Below, in pieces: positions 54,485 to 64,000 of a stretch of 64,000 nt of DNA; the first letter of the stretch is position 1; each line of letters starts with the position of its first letter. The notes under the pieces are model-generated. The model saw only the letters and a program-made list of their open reading frames with translations. It did no database searches and was not told the origin of the DNA. The stretch is taken from the NCBI GenBank assembly GCA_947463325.1, contig CANHQT010000009.1, forward strand, positions 1 through 64,000. Direction: 5' to 3'. This DNA comes from Sphingomonadaceae bacterium. GTDB taxonomy: Bacteria > Pseudomonadota > Alphaproteobacteria > Sphingomonadales > Sphingomonadaceae. The position numbers and the translations under genes were made by a program.

Positions 54485-54634
54485 AGGCGATATGCCCCTT
54501 GCCAATCGGCCCAATGCTGCCGACATTGCATGCGGGACAAGGGAGAAGAACGACAGACGACGCCGCACCGGATGGTCCGGGCAATGCGGCGGGGCGACAC
54601 GACCGGCTTGGCCCTCCGGAATGGAGTGACTGGC

Positions 54635-56968
54635 ATGCCGTCCTTTGCGGAAAGCCTTGAGAAAACCCTGCACAACGCCCTGCGCCATGCCGGCGAGCGC
54701 GACCATGAATATGCGGCGCTGGAGCATCTGCTGCTCGCGCTGATTGACGATCAGCATGCCGCCGAAGTGATGACCGCGTGCGGCGTCAACCTCGGCGAAC
54801 TCAAGTCCACCGTCACCCACTATCTCGATACAGAGCTCGACAGCCTGAAGACCGGAGAGCCCGGCGATCCCACGCCGACCAGCGGTTTCCAACGCGTGAT
54901 CCAGCGCGCCATCCTCCACGTCCAGTCCTCGGGCAAGGATGAGGTGACTGGCGCCAACGTGCTCGTCGCGCTGTTTTCCGAGCGCGAAAGCTATGCCGTC
55001 TATTTCCTGCAGCAGCAGGACATGAGCCGCCTCGACGCCGTCTCCTACCTCAGCCACGGCGTGGGTAAGGGCGGCAAGCCGTCCGGCACCGCCATCGAGC
55101 CGCGGACGGATGATGCGAAGGGCGAAGCCAAGGCGGAAAAGGCCCCGAAAAAGGAATCGGCGCTCGCGCAATATACGGTCAACCTCAACGAGAAAGCCTC
55201 GGAAGGCCGCGTCGATCCACTGATCGGGCGCAGTGCAGAGGTTGACCGCACGATCCAGATCCTCTGCCGCCGCAGCAAGAACAACCCGCTCTATGTGGGC
55301 GATCCCGGCGTCGGCAAAACCGCGATTGCAGAGGGGCTGGCGCGCAAGATCATCGAAGGCGACGTGCCGGAGGTGCTGCTCCCCGCGGTCATCTACTCGC
55401 TCGACATGGGCGCCCTGCTCGCCGGCACGCGCTACCGCGGCGATTTCGAAGAACGGCTGAAACAGGTCGTCTCCGAACTGGAGGCGCTGCCGCACGCCAT
55501 TCTCTTTATCGATGAAATCCACACCGTGATCGGTGCCGGTGCGACCTCGGGTGGCGCTATGGATGCCTCGAACCTGCTGAAACCGGCACTGTCGGGCGGG
55601 CAGATCCGCTGCATCGGTTCGACCACCTACAAGGAATTCCGCAACCATTTCGAAAAGGACCGCGCCCTGCTGCGCCGGTTCCAGAAAATCGACGTCACCG
55701 AACCGACCATAGAGGATACGGTCAAGATCCTCACCGGCCTGCGCTCGGCGTTCGAAAGCCACCACAGCGTCAAATACACGCCCGATGCCATCAAGGCCGC
55801 GGTCGAACTCAGCGCACGCTACATCAATGACCGCAAGCTCCCCGACAAGGCGATCGACGTGATCGACGAAGTCGGCGCGATGCAGATGCTGGTGCCGCCC
55901 TCAAAGCGGCGCAAGACGATCACCACCAAGGAGATCGAAGCAGTCATTGCCACCATGGCACGCATCCCGCCCAAGACGGTGTCGAGCGATGACAAGCGCG
56001 TCCTTGAAACGCTGGAAACCGATCTGAAGCGCGTTGTCTTCGGGCAGGACAAGGCGATCGAAGTGCTGTCGTCGGCGATCAAGCTCAGCCGTGCAGGGCT
56101 TCGCGACCCCGAAAAGCCGATCGGCAACTATCTCTTCTCCGGCCCCACCGGTGTCGGCAAGACAGAGGTGGCCAAACAGCTGGCGCATATCATGGGCATC
56201 CCCATGCAGCGTTTCGACATGTCGGAATATATGGAACGCCACTCGGTCAGCCGCCTGATCGGCGCGCCTCCGGGCTATGTCGGCTATGATCAGGGCGGCC
56301 TGCTTACCGACGCGATCGACCAGAGCCCGCATTGCGTGCTCCTGCTCGACGAGATTGAGAAAGCGCACCCGGACCTGTTCAACATCCTGCTGCAGGTGAT
56401 GGACAATGGCCGGCTCACCGACCACCACGGCAAAACCGTCGATTTCCGCAACGTGATCCTGATCATGACCACCAATGCCGGTGCGTCGGACATGGCGCGC
56501 GAAGGCATCGGCTTCGGCAATCAGAGCCGCGAGGATGCACAGGAAGATGCGGTGAAGAAACTCTTCACCCCGGAATTCCGCAACCGCCTCGATGCCATTG
56601 TGCCGTTCAGCTACCTGCCGCCCGAAGTGGTCAGCCGCGTCGTCGACAAATTCATCCTGCAGCTCGAACTGCAGCTGGCGGACCGCAACGTCCACATCCA
56701 GCTTGATGAGGCCGCGCGCGACTGGCTGACATCAAAGGGCTATGACAAGCTCTATGGCGCAAGGCCGATGGGCCGCCTGATCCAGGAAAAGATCAAGCAG
56801 CCGCTCGCCGAGGAACTGCTCTTCGGCAAGCTCGTCCACGGCGGCGAGGTCAAGGTGAAGCTGAAGGAGGGCGAAGACGGCCCCGCCCTCACCTTCGAAA
56901 TCACCCCCGCCCCGCCCAAGGCCCCCAAGGGCGGCAAGGCGAAAAAGGCCGAGACAGGCGCGGAGTAG
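54635..56968 (+). CDS. clpA: ATP-dependent Clp protease ATP-binding subunit ClpA
   Basis: ClpA unfolds substrates and passes them to ClpP. The 777-residue protein has the N-terminal repeat domain (1-145: FAESLEKTLHNALRHA, EHLLLALIDD), a charged Lys/Ala linker (about 145-175), AAA+ module 1 with Walker A GDPGVGKT (222-229) and module 2 with GPTGVGKT (about 503-510). FDMSEYMERHSVSRLIGAPPGYVGYD is typical. ATG 54635 is used, behind GGAG. The C-terminal 25 residues are low-complexity. clpS, the adaptor gene that often precedes clpA, is not present. Confidence 0.95.
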   Translation: MPSFAESLEKTLHNALRHAGERDHEYAALEHLLLALIDDQHAAEVMTACGVNLGELKSTVTHYLDTELDSLKTGEPGDPTPTSGFQRVIQRAILHVQSSGKDEVTGANVLVALFSERESYAVYFLQQQDMSRLDAVSYLSHGVGKGGKPSGTAIEPRTDDAKGEAKAEKAPKKESALAQYTVNLNEKASEGRVDPLIGRSAEVDRTIQILCRRSKNNPLYVGDPGVGKTAIAEGLARKIIEGDVPEVLLPAVIYSLDMGALLAGTRYRGDFEERLKQVVSELEALPHAILFIDEIHTVIGAGATSGGAMDASNLLKPALSGGQIRCIGSTTYKEFRNHFEKDRALLRRFQKIDVTEPTIEDTVKILTGLRSAFESHHSVKYTPDAIKAAVELSARYINDRKLPDKAIDVIDEVGAMQMLVPPSKRRKTITTKEIEAVIATMARIPPKTVSSDDKRVLETLETDLKRVVFGQDKAIEVLSSAIKLSRAGLRDPEKPIGNYLFSGPTGVGKTEVAKQLAHIMGIPMQRFDMSEYMERHSVSRLIGAPPGYVGYDQGGLLTDAIDQSPHCVLLLDEIEKAHPDLFNILLQVMDNGRLTDHHGKTVDFRNVILIMTTNAGASDMAREGIGFGNQSREDAQEDAVKKLFTPEFRNRLDAIVPFSYLPPEVVSRVVDKFILQLELQLADRNVHIQLDEAARDWLTSKGYDKLYGARPMGRLIQEKIKQPLAEELLFGKLVHGGEVKVKLKEGEDGPALTFEITPAPPKAPKGGKAKKAETGAE

Positions 56969-56996
56969 TCCGCACGCTGCAACTACCGAAAAAACG

Positions 56997-57023
56997 AGGC
57001 CCCGGTGAAAGCCGGGGCCTTTT
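56997..57023 (+). terminator. Intrinsic terminator of clpA
   Basis: A 9-bp stem AGGCCCCGG (56997-57005) with CCGGGGCCT (57012-57020), loop TGAAAG, then TTTT. It begins 28 bp after the clpA stop. Confidence 0.92.
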
Positions 57024-57092
57024 CCATGCGGGCGGTTCTGCCCGCATCCGGCGCTTTGGCGCTCTTCGCTCGTGGAACGGCCCGGCCCTGCT

Positions 57093-57137
57093 AAGTTTAC
57101 AAAAGCGGGTGGGTTATCGGTATAACTTTGTAAACTT
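57093..57137. promoter_or_regulatory. Nested palindromes in the convergent gap after clpA
   Basis: Outer arms AAGTTTACAAA (57093-57103) and TTTGTAAACTT (57127-57137) are perfect 11-bp inverted repeats. Inside, GTTAT-CGGT-ATAAC (57113-57126) is another palindrome, flush with the right arm. The patch is AT-rich in GC-rich surroundings. Operators usually stand before genes, but both neighbours here point inward. TATAAC (57121-57126) could be a -10 on the plus strand. The role is unknown. Confidence 0.45.
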
Positions 57138-57175
57138 GACGCACCACACAGGGGGGCTGGCCGGCCGCTCGGCGT

Positions 57176-57997
57176 TCAGCCCCGCTTGGGTGGCAAGGGA
57201 AAGAATCCACTGGTCCGCGCCACATAGTCGGCATAGCCCGGCCGGGTCTTGTTGAGCCCCTTTTCAAGGATCGGCGCACCTGACCAGCGCATCAGCATCC
57301 AAGTGATGAGGATAGGCGAAGCGATGGTCCATGCGCCAACGCCTGTCTCTGCGCTGACCAGCCAGATGCCCCACCAGGCGGTGGCATCGCCGAAATAATT
57401 GGGGTGCCGCGTGTAACGCCACAGCCCCTTGTCCATCACCTGCCCCTTGCTCGCGGGATCTTTGCGGAACGCCTCAAGCTGCGCGTCACCGATGGTTTCA
57501 AAGGCAATGCCGGTCAGCGCGACGGCGACGCCGATCCAGCCCAGCACGCCGAGCGGATCACTGTCGCCATCGCCCAATATGCCGACCTGAGCCGGCAGGC
57601 TGACGAACCACAGCAAAGGCCCCTGCAGCAGGAAGACGATCAGCAAGGATGCAACCGCAAAGCTCCACCCGTTGCGTTCCATCGCGCCGCCCAGGATGCG
57701 CTCGTAGCGCGGATCGCGGCCCAGCCGCCGCCACCTCAGGATGAGGTGCGTGCCCAGTCGCATCCCCCACAGAGCGGTGAGGATCAGGAGAACCCAGCCA
57801 TGTGGCGTAATGCCGCCCTCACCCGCACCGGGCCACACCTGCCAGGCGCTGAAGGCAGCCAGGCCGACCATGCCATAGGCCCATACCGCATCAATAAAGC
57901 TGACATCGCGGATCGCGACCGCGACCTGCCACAGGATCAGCAGCGCCACCATCAGCACCGCAAGGTTGAGGAGAAGGGGAAGCAGGATCGTCATCAT
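57176..57997 (-). CDS. DUF1295 membrane protein (steroid 5-alpha-reductase/ICMT fold)
   Basis: A 273-residue protein with about seven membrane helices and the DUF1295 signature WRYTRHPNYFGDATAWWGIWL (about 193-213), shared by isoprenylcysteine methyltransferases and steroid reductases. It probably uses NADPH or SAM on a lipid; the substrate is unknown. Its ATG overlaps the acyltransferase stop (ATGA), so both are translated together. A lipid-related role for the pair is inferred from this coupling. Confidence 0.85.
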   Translation of the reverse strand: MMTILLPLLLNLAVLMVALLILWQVAVAIRDVSFIDAVWAYGMVGLAAFSAWQVWPGAGEGGITPHGWVLLILTALWGMRLGTHLILRWRRLGRDPRYERILGGAMERNGWSFAVASLLIVFLLQGPLLWFVSLPAQVGILGDGDSDPLGVLGWIGVAVALTGIAFETIGDAQLEAFRKDPASKGQVMDKGLWRYTRHPNYFGDATAWWGIWLVSAETGVGAWTIASPILITWMLMRWSGAPILEKGLNKTRPGYADYVARTSGFFPLPPKRG

Positions 57998-58665
57998 GCA
58001 GCATCCAGATGATTAAGGGCCCCTGGCATTGCTGCCGGATCGGGGCCGATGATGTCGGCCAGGCTCTTGGTCGCGAGCTCAGGGTTTCGTGGGGTGCAGT
58101 CCCGATAGATTTCCCACACCTTGGCCATGTCGGCGGCATAATCCCCCGTCGGCCAGATGGTGATGGTCAGCCCTCCGGTCTTGCGGCCATAATCCATCAG
58201 GCCGACGACCAGGGGCACCTTCGCCGCCATCGCGATCTGATAGAAACCGGTCTTCCACTTGCCGGATTTGCTGCGCGTGCCTTCAGGCGCGATCGTCAGC
58301 ATGAATTCGTCGCGCGTCTCAAATTCGCGGACCATCGCCTCGACCATATTGTGCCGCGCTGAACGGTCAACAGATATGCCGCCCATTTCACGCATGAACC
58401 GACCCATCGGCCAGCGGAACAGCGAATTCTTGGCCATGAAATGCGCATCGACGCCCAGATCCTGGGTCAGACCCAGAAAATAGAGAAAGTCCCAGTTGGA
58501 GGTATGCGGCGCGGCGATGATGACGAACTTGCGTGGCTCGGGCACGATGCCCACTGCACGCCAGCCGTAGCGCCGGTACATCAGCATCAGCACCGCCTTC
58601 GCCAGCCGCGACAGCAGCCCCACTTTACCCGCACGACCATCACCGACCTTGGCAGGCCCGTCCAT
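57994..58665 (-). CDS. 1-acyl-sn-glycerol-3-phosphate acyltransferase family protein (PlsC-like)
   Basis: A 223-residue acyltransferase with H54-TSNWD59 (HX4D motif), then FMAKNSLFRWPMGRFMREMGG and APEGTRSKSGKWKTGFYQIA (the third motif, EGTR). These proteins transfer acyl chains to lysophosphatidate or related lipids. The start ATG 58665 follows GGAGGGTAGAGGA; the in-frame ATG at 58728 has less support. It overlaps the DUF1295 gene. Whether it is the main PlsC is not known. Confidence 0.88.
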   Translation of the reverse strand: MDGPAKVGDGRAGKVGLLSRLAKAVLMLMYRRYGWRAVGIVPEPRKFVIIAAPHTSNWDFLYFLGLTQDLGVDAHFMAKNSLFRWPMGRFMREMGGISVDRSARHNMVEAMVREFETRDEFMLTIAPEGTRSKSGKWKTGFYQIAMAAKVPLVVGLMDYGRKTGGLTITIWPTGDYAADMAKVWEIYRDCTPRNPELATKSLADIIGPDPAAMPGALNHLDAA

Positions 58666-58805
58666 TCCTCTACCCTCCCGCTCCACCGACAAACCTCTTT
58701 CTCGGGTCAGTCCGGCGACGCGCACCATCCTATGCGTTTATTGCAAGGATGCCAGCAAAACTCGCTACAGTATCAAGATGGTAGGGCCCCGGGGAGGCCT
58801 CAACG

Positions 58806-58834
58806 AAAAAGGGGGAGGCACTGCCTCCCCCTTT
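58806..58834 (-). terminator. Intrinsic terminator of the TonB-dependent receptor gene
   Basis: A 12-bp perfect stem, AAAGGGGGAGGC (58808-58819) with GCCTCCCCCTTT (58823-58834), loop ACT. On the minus strand it ends in TTTTTCG, 23 bp after the receptor stop. Confidence 0.92.
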
Positions 58835-58857
58835 CGGAAACGGGTTACGGAACGCGA

Positions 58858-61443
58858 TCAGAAGCTGACGCTGACCCGTCCGTAGAGATAGCGGCCATTG
58901 AAACCGAACGGCGTGAAGCTGCTGTACGGAATGAAATAGCCGTTCTGGCCATAGTTCTGGCCGTTGACGATGCCGGCTCGCACGGTGTCCGGATACTGGT
59001 CGAACAGATTGTTGGCACCGATCGCCACTTCGATCGCATCGAGTGCCTTCGCGCGCAGCTCGAGGTCGAACAGCCACTCTGCGCCCAGCACCTGGTCACG
59101 CGGCGCATCAACGCCCGGTGCCAGCACCTCACCATAGCGGTTGCCGCGGAAGCTGGCAGAGAAGATGCCAGCTTCCCAATCGATCCCGAAGTTGATCTTG
59201 TCCTGCGGCTGGCCGTCGGTCAGGCGCAGCGATTCCTGCCGCCCGAACAGGGTCAGCCCGGGGAGCGTCGGCAGGACCGCACGGTCAGTGATCTTGGTAT
59301 TGGTGACATTGTAGCCCGCATTAAGGCGGATATTGCCAAGACCCAGATCCGGCACGCGCCAGCTCGCCACAATGTCCAGACCTTCGGTCTTGGTGTCGAT
59401 GCCGTTGATGAAGAAGCGTGCCGAGGTGATGTTATTGAAACCGGCACCCTGCAGCAGCGCAACGACAGCCGTACCCTGCAGATTTTCCGTCACCACAACG
59501 CGGTTGTCGATGTCGATATTGTAATAGTCGGCGGTCAACGTCACCCCGTCGATCAGCGACAAGGTGATGCCGCCGGCGAAGTTGAGCGACTCTTCCGGCT
59601 CGAGCGGCCGCGAACCCAGCGCGCGGGCGACAGCGCTTTCGACCGGGAATGTTCCGATCTCGAGCAGGACACCGTTCACGTTGTTCGTGCTGGTCGTCGC
59701 ATAATTCTGCTGGTGCAGCGACGGGGCACGGAAGCCAGTCGAGATCGACCCGCGAAGCCCGACGCCTTCGATCGGCTCGAACCGCGCCGCCAGCTTGCCG
59801 TTCCAGGTGCTGCCGAAGTCCGAGAAATGCTCGTAACGGCCGGCCGCCTGCAGCGTGAAGCCTTCGGTGAGGTCAGTCTCAAGCTCGAGATAGGCTGCCC
59901 AGCTGTCACGGCTCGTATCCACCTCGTTGGCGGGGCGGAAACCCGGGAACACCTGCGCGCCGGCCGGTGCGCCGAACGTCGGGGCGGCAAAGGGGCCTCC
60001 CTGCCAGCTCTGCACATCGCCTGCCAGGATACGGTAGTTCTCGTTGCGATATTCGCCGCCGAAGGCGACCGACAGGCCGTCACCGATGCCGACATCGAAC
60101 TCCCGCTGGAGGTCGAGGTTGATGGTGGTCTGGCCGAAACGCAGACCGCCCGAATCGAACCTGCGGGCGCTGTTGGCGCCGCCGAAGCTCACGTTGAAGC
60201 TGTTCTGGACGCCGAACTGGAAGCTGTTGTGGCCGTAAACGGCGCTGAGGTCGTACTTCCAGTCGGAAACCTCACCGCGCACACCACCGGCAACAGCGAC
60301 GTCCTCGATCGTCGAAACGATCAGCGGAAGGAAGCCGTTGGGATAGAAAGGCACGAAGCTGGTGGTCGATGCCGAGAAATCCCGGTTACGCGCGTCGTTA
60401 GCACGGCGATAGAAACCGGCGCTTTCGGCATCGCGAACATTGTAGCTGGCAAAGGTGTAGAGTTCCGCCGATGGCGAAATCTCGTAACCGGCGTTCAGGA
60501 ACAATGTGTAATCCACCGTCGCGGCATCGCCAAAGCGGTGGTTGAAACGATCGAAGGTCAGCTCGCGCGGATCAACATTGCCCGCGATGCGCGGATATTG
60601 AAGGCGCGGGTCTGGGCCCGACCGGTTGGTCGCACCGCGATCCTGGAACTGCGCGGTCAGGTTGACATAGCCACCCGGTCCGATCGGCAGGCCATAGTTC
60701 ATCGCCATGGTCAGCGTGCCGCCGTCGCTGCGGGTCTGGTTGCCCGTGCTGTTGAGCAGGAACACATCGCCCGCACCCGCTGCGGTGTTGAGCAGCGGCT
60801 GGCCATTCGCGCCGGTTTGCACGCCCGTGAAGTTCGGCACACCATCCATCGTGGTTTCATAACGGCCGTAGGTCACCTGCGCGCGACCGCCTTCGCTGCG
60901 GCGCAGCTGGACGTTGATAACGCCGGCGATAGCATCCGAACCATATTGCGAGGCGGCACCGTCGCGCAGCACCTCGATCCGCTCGATGGCGAGCGGCGGA
61001 ATGGTGTTGAGGTCGACCGCTGCCGAGCCGCGACCCACGGAACCGTTGATGTTGAGCAGCGCCGAGGTGTGGCGACGCTTGCCGTTGACCAGCACCAGCG
61101 TCTGGTCGGGCGAAAGGCCGCGCAGGGTGGCCGGGCGCAGCGCGTCCGTGCCGTCGGTGATCGACGGTTGCGGGAAGTTGAACGAGGGAACGAGCTGGTT
61201 CAGCAGGCGATTGGTTTCGGTGAAGCCGCTGTCGGCCAGCGCGTCACCGCCGATGACGTCGATCGGCACCGGGGAGTCCTCGACAGAGCGGTCGGCACGG
61301 CGGCTGCCGATGACGACCAGGTCGATGCTGTCCTCTTCCTCGGCGGCGGGGCCGCTGTCCTGGGCAAAGGCGGGGGTGCCGATCGCAATGGCGAGTGCCG
61401 GCAGCGCAATGGCCGCAGCAAAGCGGCTGGATGTGCGGATCAT
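58858..61443 (-). CDS. TonB-dependent outer membrane receptor
   Basis: An 861-residue outer-membrane beta-barrel transporter powered by TonB. ATG 61443, with CAGGAG ahead, gives a signal peptide ending GTPAFAQD (about residue 22). The plug domain has IDLVVIGSRRADRSVEDSPVPIDVI, TLRGLSPDQTLVLVNGKRRH and IERIEVLRDGAASQYGSDAIAGVINV. The barrel ends with GRYLYGRVSVSF, a C-terminal Phe as needed for BAM assembly. The ligand is unknown: no siderophore, vitamin or sugar genes lie nearby. It is a single-gene unit with its own terminator, divergent from parC. Confidence 0.93.
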   Translation of the reverse strand: MIRTSSRFAAAIALPALAIAIGTPAFAQDSGPAAEEEDSIDLVVIGSRRADRSVEDSPVPIDVIGGDALADSGFTETNRLLNQLVPSFNFPQPSITDGTDALRPATLRGLSPDQTLVLVNGKRRHTSALLNINGSVGRGSAAVDLNTIPPLAIERIEVLRDGAASQYGSDAIAGVINVQLRRSEGGRAQVTYGRYETTMDGVPNFTGVQTGANGQPLLNTAAGAGDVFLLNSTGNQTRSDGGTLTMAMNYGLPIGPGGYVNLTAQFQDRGATNRSGPDPRLQYPRIAGNVDPRELTFDRFNHRFGDAATVDYTLFLNAGYEISPSAELYTFASYNVRDAESAGFYRRANDARNRDFSASTTSFVPFYPNGFLPLIVSTIEDVAVAGGVRGEVSDWKYDLSAVYGHNSFQFGVQNSFNVSFGGANSARRFDSGGLRFGQTTINLDLQREFDVGIGDGLSVAFGGEYRNENYRILAGDVQSWQGGPFAAPTFGAPAGAQVFPGFRPANEVDTSRDSWAAYLELETDLTEGFTLQAAGRYEHFSDFGSTWNGKLAARFEPIEGVGLRGSISTGFRAPSLHQQNYATTSTNNVNGVLLEIGTFPVESAVARALGSRPLEPEESLNFAGGITLSLIDGVTLTADYYNIDIDNRVVVTENLQGTAVVALLQGAGFNNITSARFFINGIDTKTEGLDIVASWRVPDLGLGNIRLNAGYNVTNTKITDRAVLPTLPGLTLFGRQESLRLTDGQPQDKINFGIDWEAGIFSASFRGNRYGEVLAPGVDAPRDQVLGAEWLFDLELRAKALDAIEVAIGANNLFDQYPDTVRAGIVNGQNYGQNGYFIPYSSFTPFGFNGRYLYGRVSVSF

Positions 61444-61666
61444 GTCAAAGCATCTCCTGAAACGGTCACCGTCACGAAAGGGGAGTGAAGAGGACGGTGG
61501 GAAGGCGCTTCTTATGGCCGGTGCGGGGATGATTCCACGGGACGAAGGTCTATGCGGCACATTTTGTCGCGCGCTGTAGCATTCCCGCAACATCATGCCA
61601 GCGAAGCAGAATGGCCCCGGCCCCCTTGGCAATTTGGAAACGACGCTGCTATCGCCGCCGTCACCC

Positions 61667-63934
61667 ATGGCCAGCATAGACGACAAACCGCCGACACCGA
61701 TCCTCGACACGCCGTTCGACAGCGCGCTGGCCGACCGCTATCTCGTATACGCCCTGTCGACGATTACCGCACGGTCGCTGCCCGATTTACGCGATGGCCT
61801 TAAACCGGTGCACCGGCGTCTCCTTTGGGCGATGCGCCAACTGCGGCTCGATCCTGCACAGGCCCATAAAAAGTCGGCGCGCGTCGTCGGCGACGTCATC
61901 GGTAAATTCCATCCGCACGGCGATACGGCCGTCTATGACGCGATGGTTCGCCTCGCTCAGGATTTTGCACTTCGCTACCCGCTGGTCGACGGTCAGGGCA
62001 ATTTTGGGAATATCGACGGCGATAACGCCGCCGCTTATCGTTACACTGAAGCCCGCCTGACCCGCGTCGCCATCGACCTCATGGCAGGTCTCGACGAAGG
62101 CACCGTCGATTTCCGTCCCACCTATAATGGTGAGGAACAGGAACCAGAGGTGATGCCGGGCCTATTTCCGAACCTGCTCGCCAATGGCGCACAGGGCATC
62201 GCGGTCGGCATGGCGACCAGCATTCCACCGCACAATGCTGCCGAGATCATCGACGCCGCGACCCTCCTGATCGACAAGCCGGAAGCCCCGCTCGAAGCTT
62301 TGCTGGAACATGTGCAGGGGCCCGACCTGCCGACCGGTGGCCTGATCGTTGACAGCGCCGAGACGATCCGCTCGGCTTATGAAAGCGGGCGCGGCTCCTT
62401 CCGAGTGCGCGCGCGGTTCACCGACACGCCGGAAAAGGGCGATGGGCCGGGCGCATGGCAGCTGGTCGTCACGCAAATCCCCTATGGTGTCGCCAAATCC
62501 AAACTGATCGAACAGATCGCGCAGCTCATCGCAGACAAAAAACTGCCGATCCTCGAAGATGTGCGCGATGAATCGGCGGAGGATGTGCGCATCGTCCTCG
62601 TGCCGCGCAGCCGCAACATCGATCCTGAAGTCCTCAAGGAAAGCCTTTACCGGCTGACCGATCTCGAAACGCGCCTGTCCCTTAACATGAACGTGCTTGA
62701 TGCCACGCGCACCCCGCGCGTCATGGGTCTCAAGGACGTCCTCCAAGGCTGGCTCACGCACCAGTTCGATGTGCTCGTGCGCCGCACCCAGCACCGGCTT
62801 GATCGCATCGCTGAACGGCTGGAACTGGTTGACGGCTACATTATCGCTTTCCTCAACCTGGATCGCATCATCGCCATCATCCGCACTGAGGATGAACCGC
62901 GCCCGGTAATGATGGCAGAATTCGGCCTCACCGAGCGCCAGGCCGAAGCCATCCTCAACATGCGCCTGCGGTCTTTGCGCAGGCTTGAGGAAATGGAGCT
63001 GCGCCGCGAGAAGGAGGCACTCGAAAAGGAACGCGCAGACCTTCAGGCGCTGCTCGATAGTCCGGCTCGGCAACGCACGCGCATGAAGCGCGACCTCGCT
63101 AAGCTGCGTGAAGCCTATGCGCCCGAAACCGCCATCGGCGCGCGCCGCACCACCGTCGCAGAGGCCGCACCGGCACGCGAAATCTCGATTGAAGCCTTCA
63201 TCGAGCGGGAGCCGGTTACGGTCATCCTTTCCCAACGCGGCTGGATCCGGGCAATGAAGGGGCACGTCGATCTTGCGCGGACGGATGATCTCAAGTTCAA
63301 GGAAGGCGATGCTTTTGCGCTCGCGCTTCACGCACAGACAACAGACCGCGTGATCCTGGCTGCGGCCAACGGTCGTTTCTATACGCTCGCAGCGGACAAG
63401 CTGCCTGGCGGGCGTGGCTTCGGCGAACCCGTCCGATTGATGGCCGACATTGATGGCGAAGGGGATATTGTCGCAATGCTGGTCTCGGCGCCGACAGCCA
63501 AGTTGCTGGTCGCGCAATCGAGCGGGCATGGCTTTGTCGTGGCCGCATCCGAGTTGGTGGCGGAAACCCGCAAGGGCAAGCAAATCGTCAACTTGCGCAG
63601 CAACAGCAGCCTGTCTGCCGTCCGCCCAATCGCGCCGGATGATGATGCCGTCGCCGTGGTCGGCGACAATCGAAAGCTGGTCGTCTTCCCGCTCGCCGAT
63701 CTGCCAGAAATGGGCCGCGGCCAGGGCGTTATGCTGCAACGCTATCGCGACGGCGGCCTCGCCGACGCGCGGACATTGAAGATGAGTGACGGCCTATCTT
63801 GGCCAATGGGCGGCGACACCGGGCGGACACGCACTGAAAGCGACCTCACCCCCTGGCGCACGGCCCGTGGCGCGGCAGGACGCATGGCACCCGGCGGCTT
63901 CCCCAGAGACAACCGGTTTTTCCCAATAGGCTGA
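61667..63934 (+). CDS. parC: DNA topoisomerase IV subunit A
   Basis: ParC cuts and rejoins DNA to unlink daughter chromosomes, with ParE. The 755-residue protein has catalytic Y126 ([12 protein letters not shown]). The quinolone region [17 protein letters not shown] has T87 and D91 at the positions of E. coli Ser80 and Glu84. The C-terminal half has beta-pinwheel blades such as [24 protein letters not shown] and [18 protein letters not shown] 61667 (MASIDDKPP) is used; 61595 is in frame. The 66 bases after its stop show only a CTGTCCC-C-GGGACAG palindrome with no T-run. Confidence 0.95.
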   Translation: MASIDDKPPTPILDTPFDSALADRYLVYALSTITARSLPDLRDGLKPVHRRLLWAMRQLRLDPAQAHKKSARVVGDVIGKFHPHGDTAVYDAMVRLAQDFALRYPLVDGQGNFGNIDGDNAAAYRYTEARLTRVAIDLMAGLDEGTVDFRPTYNGEEQEPEVMPGLFPNLLANGAQGIAVGMATSIPPHNAAEIIDAATLLIDKPEAPLEALLEHVQGPDLPTGGLIVDSAETIRSAYESGRGSFRVRARFTDTPEKGDGPGAWQLVVTQIPYGVAKSKLIEQIAQLIADKKLPILEDVRDESAEDVRIVLVPRSRNIDPEVLKESLYRLTDLETRLSLNMNVLDATRTPRVMGLKDVLQGWLTHQFDVLVRRTQHRLDRIAERLELVDGYIIAFLNLDRIIAIIRTEDEPRPVMMAEFGLTERQAEAILNMRLRSLRRLEEMELRREKEALEKERADLQALLDSPARQRTRMKRDLAKLREAYAPETAIGARRTTVAEAAPAREISIEAFIEREPVTVILSQRGWIRAMKGHVDLARTDDLKFKEGDAFALALHAQTTDRVILAAANGRFYTLAADKLPGGRGFGEPVRLMADIDGEGDIVAMLVSAPTAKLLVAQSSGHGFVVAASELVAETRKGKQIVNLRSNSSLSAVRPIAPDDDAVAVVGDNRKLVVFPLADLPEMGRGQGVMLQRYRDGGLADARTLKMSDGLSWPMGGDTGRTRTESDLTPWRTARGAAGRMAPGGFPRDNRFFPIG

Positions 63935-64000
63935 ACTGTCCCCGGGACAGGGCGTGCGCGGCAGCGACGGCCGTTGGTCCTCTCAGTCCCGCTGCCCTGC

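Noticed and set aside
54042-54629. A 195-codon plus-strand open frame over the start of the quinone oxidoreductase gene and DUF1192
   Set aside because: It crosses two recognised genes in the wrong frame and lacks a family match.
58441-61488. A 1015-codon plus-strand open frame across the TonB receptor and acyltransferase
   Set aside because: It is the antisense frame of recognised genes and shows no domain or ribosome site.

Overview
The window is GC-rich chromosomal DNA of an alphaproteobacterium, most likely of the order Sphingomonadales. The markers are an RNase E with a large acidic insert in its S1 domain and a WWQRTFG tail, a SUV3-type helicase next to an S4 protein, a seven-iron ferredoxin and CarD, a CC_3452-type secreted protein, a TrcR (DUF1013) regulator, DUF1192, many TonB/M48/M23 envelope genes, and a single Rsh enzyme in place of a RelA/SpoT pair. 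Genus cannot be fixed from sequence alone. I see no rRNA, tRNA, CRISPR array, insertion sequence or phage; this is core genome.

Layout. 0-4.5 kb: a gene cut by the left edge, a divergent MerC-type protein with a metalloregulator-like palindrome between them, purC, a crotonase, a lipoprotein methyltransferase and prfB. 4.6-18.8 kb: cell wall and RNA processing (PBP1A, amidase, RNase E with a long leader, M48 protease, a DsbA-like protein with a very long N-terminal extension, rlmE, Ppx/GppA, a glycine-zipper protein, a phytase-like esterase, rpmB). 18.9-28 kb: tadA, a signalling operon (HxlR regulator, LytS-type kinase, LytTR regulator, YkvA), Rsh, two DUF2807 proteins, carD and fdxA. 28-39 kb: S4 protein plus helicase, an M23 peptidase behind a full CtrA site, a hemB-led operon (acetyltransferase, spermidine-synthase fusion, gamma carbonic anhydrase, ArsC-like) and recF. 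39.0-39.7 kb: a strong sigma-54 promoter in front of a 43-residue membrane peptide and a minimal PspC protein. 39.7-48.5 kb: rpoC and rpoB. 48.5-64 kb: nucleosidase, zinc protease, hydroxybutyrate dehydrogenase, an MBL hydrolase with TrcR, quinone oxidoreductase, DUF1192, clpA, a membrane methyltransferase-like protein with an acyltransferase, a TonB-dependent receptor and parC.

How it fits together. Several units concern envelope growth and stress: PBP1A/AmiC, M48/DsbA-like, M23 peptidase under probable CtrA control, and the PspC unit under sigma-54. Others are global regulators: Rsh, CarD, RNA polymerase, TrcR, ClpA. The least described item is the short sigma-54 unit at 39.0-39.7 kb. It has an almost consensus -24/-12 promoter, repeated TGGCG half-sites upstream, a peptide too short for most gene callers, and a 70-residue PspC, with no pspA, pspB or pspF beside it. 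Also worth a look are an 18-codon upstream reading frame in the RNase E leader, a stop codon supplied by a palindromic repeat, and nested palindromes in a convergent gap after clpA.
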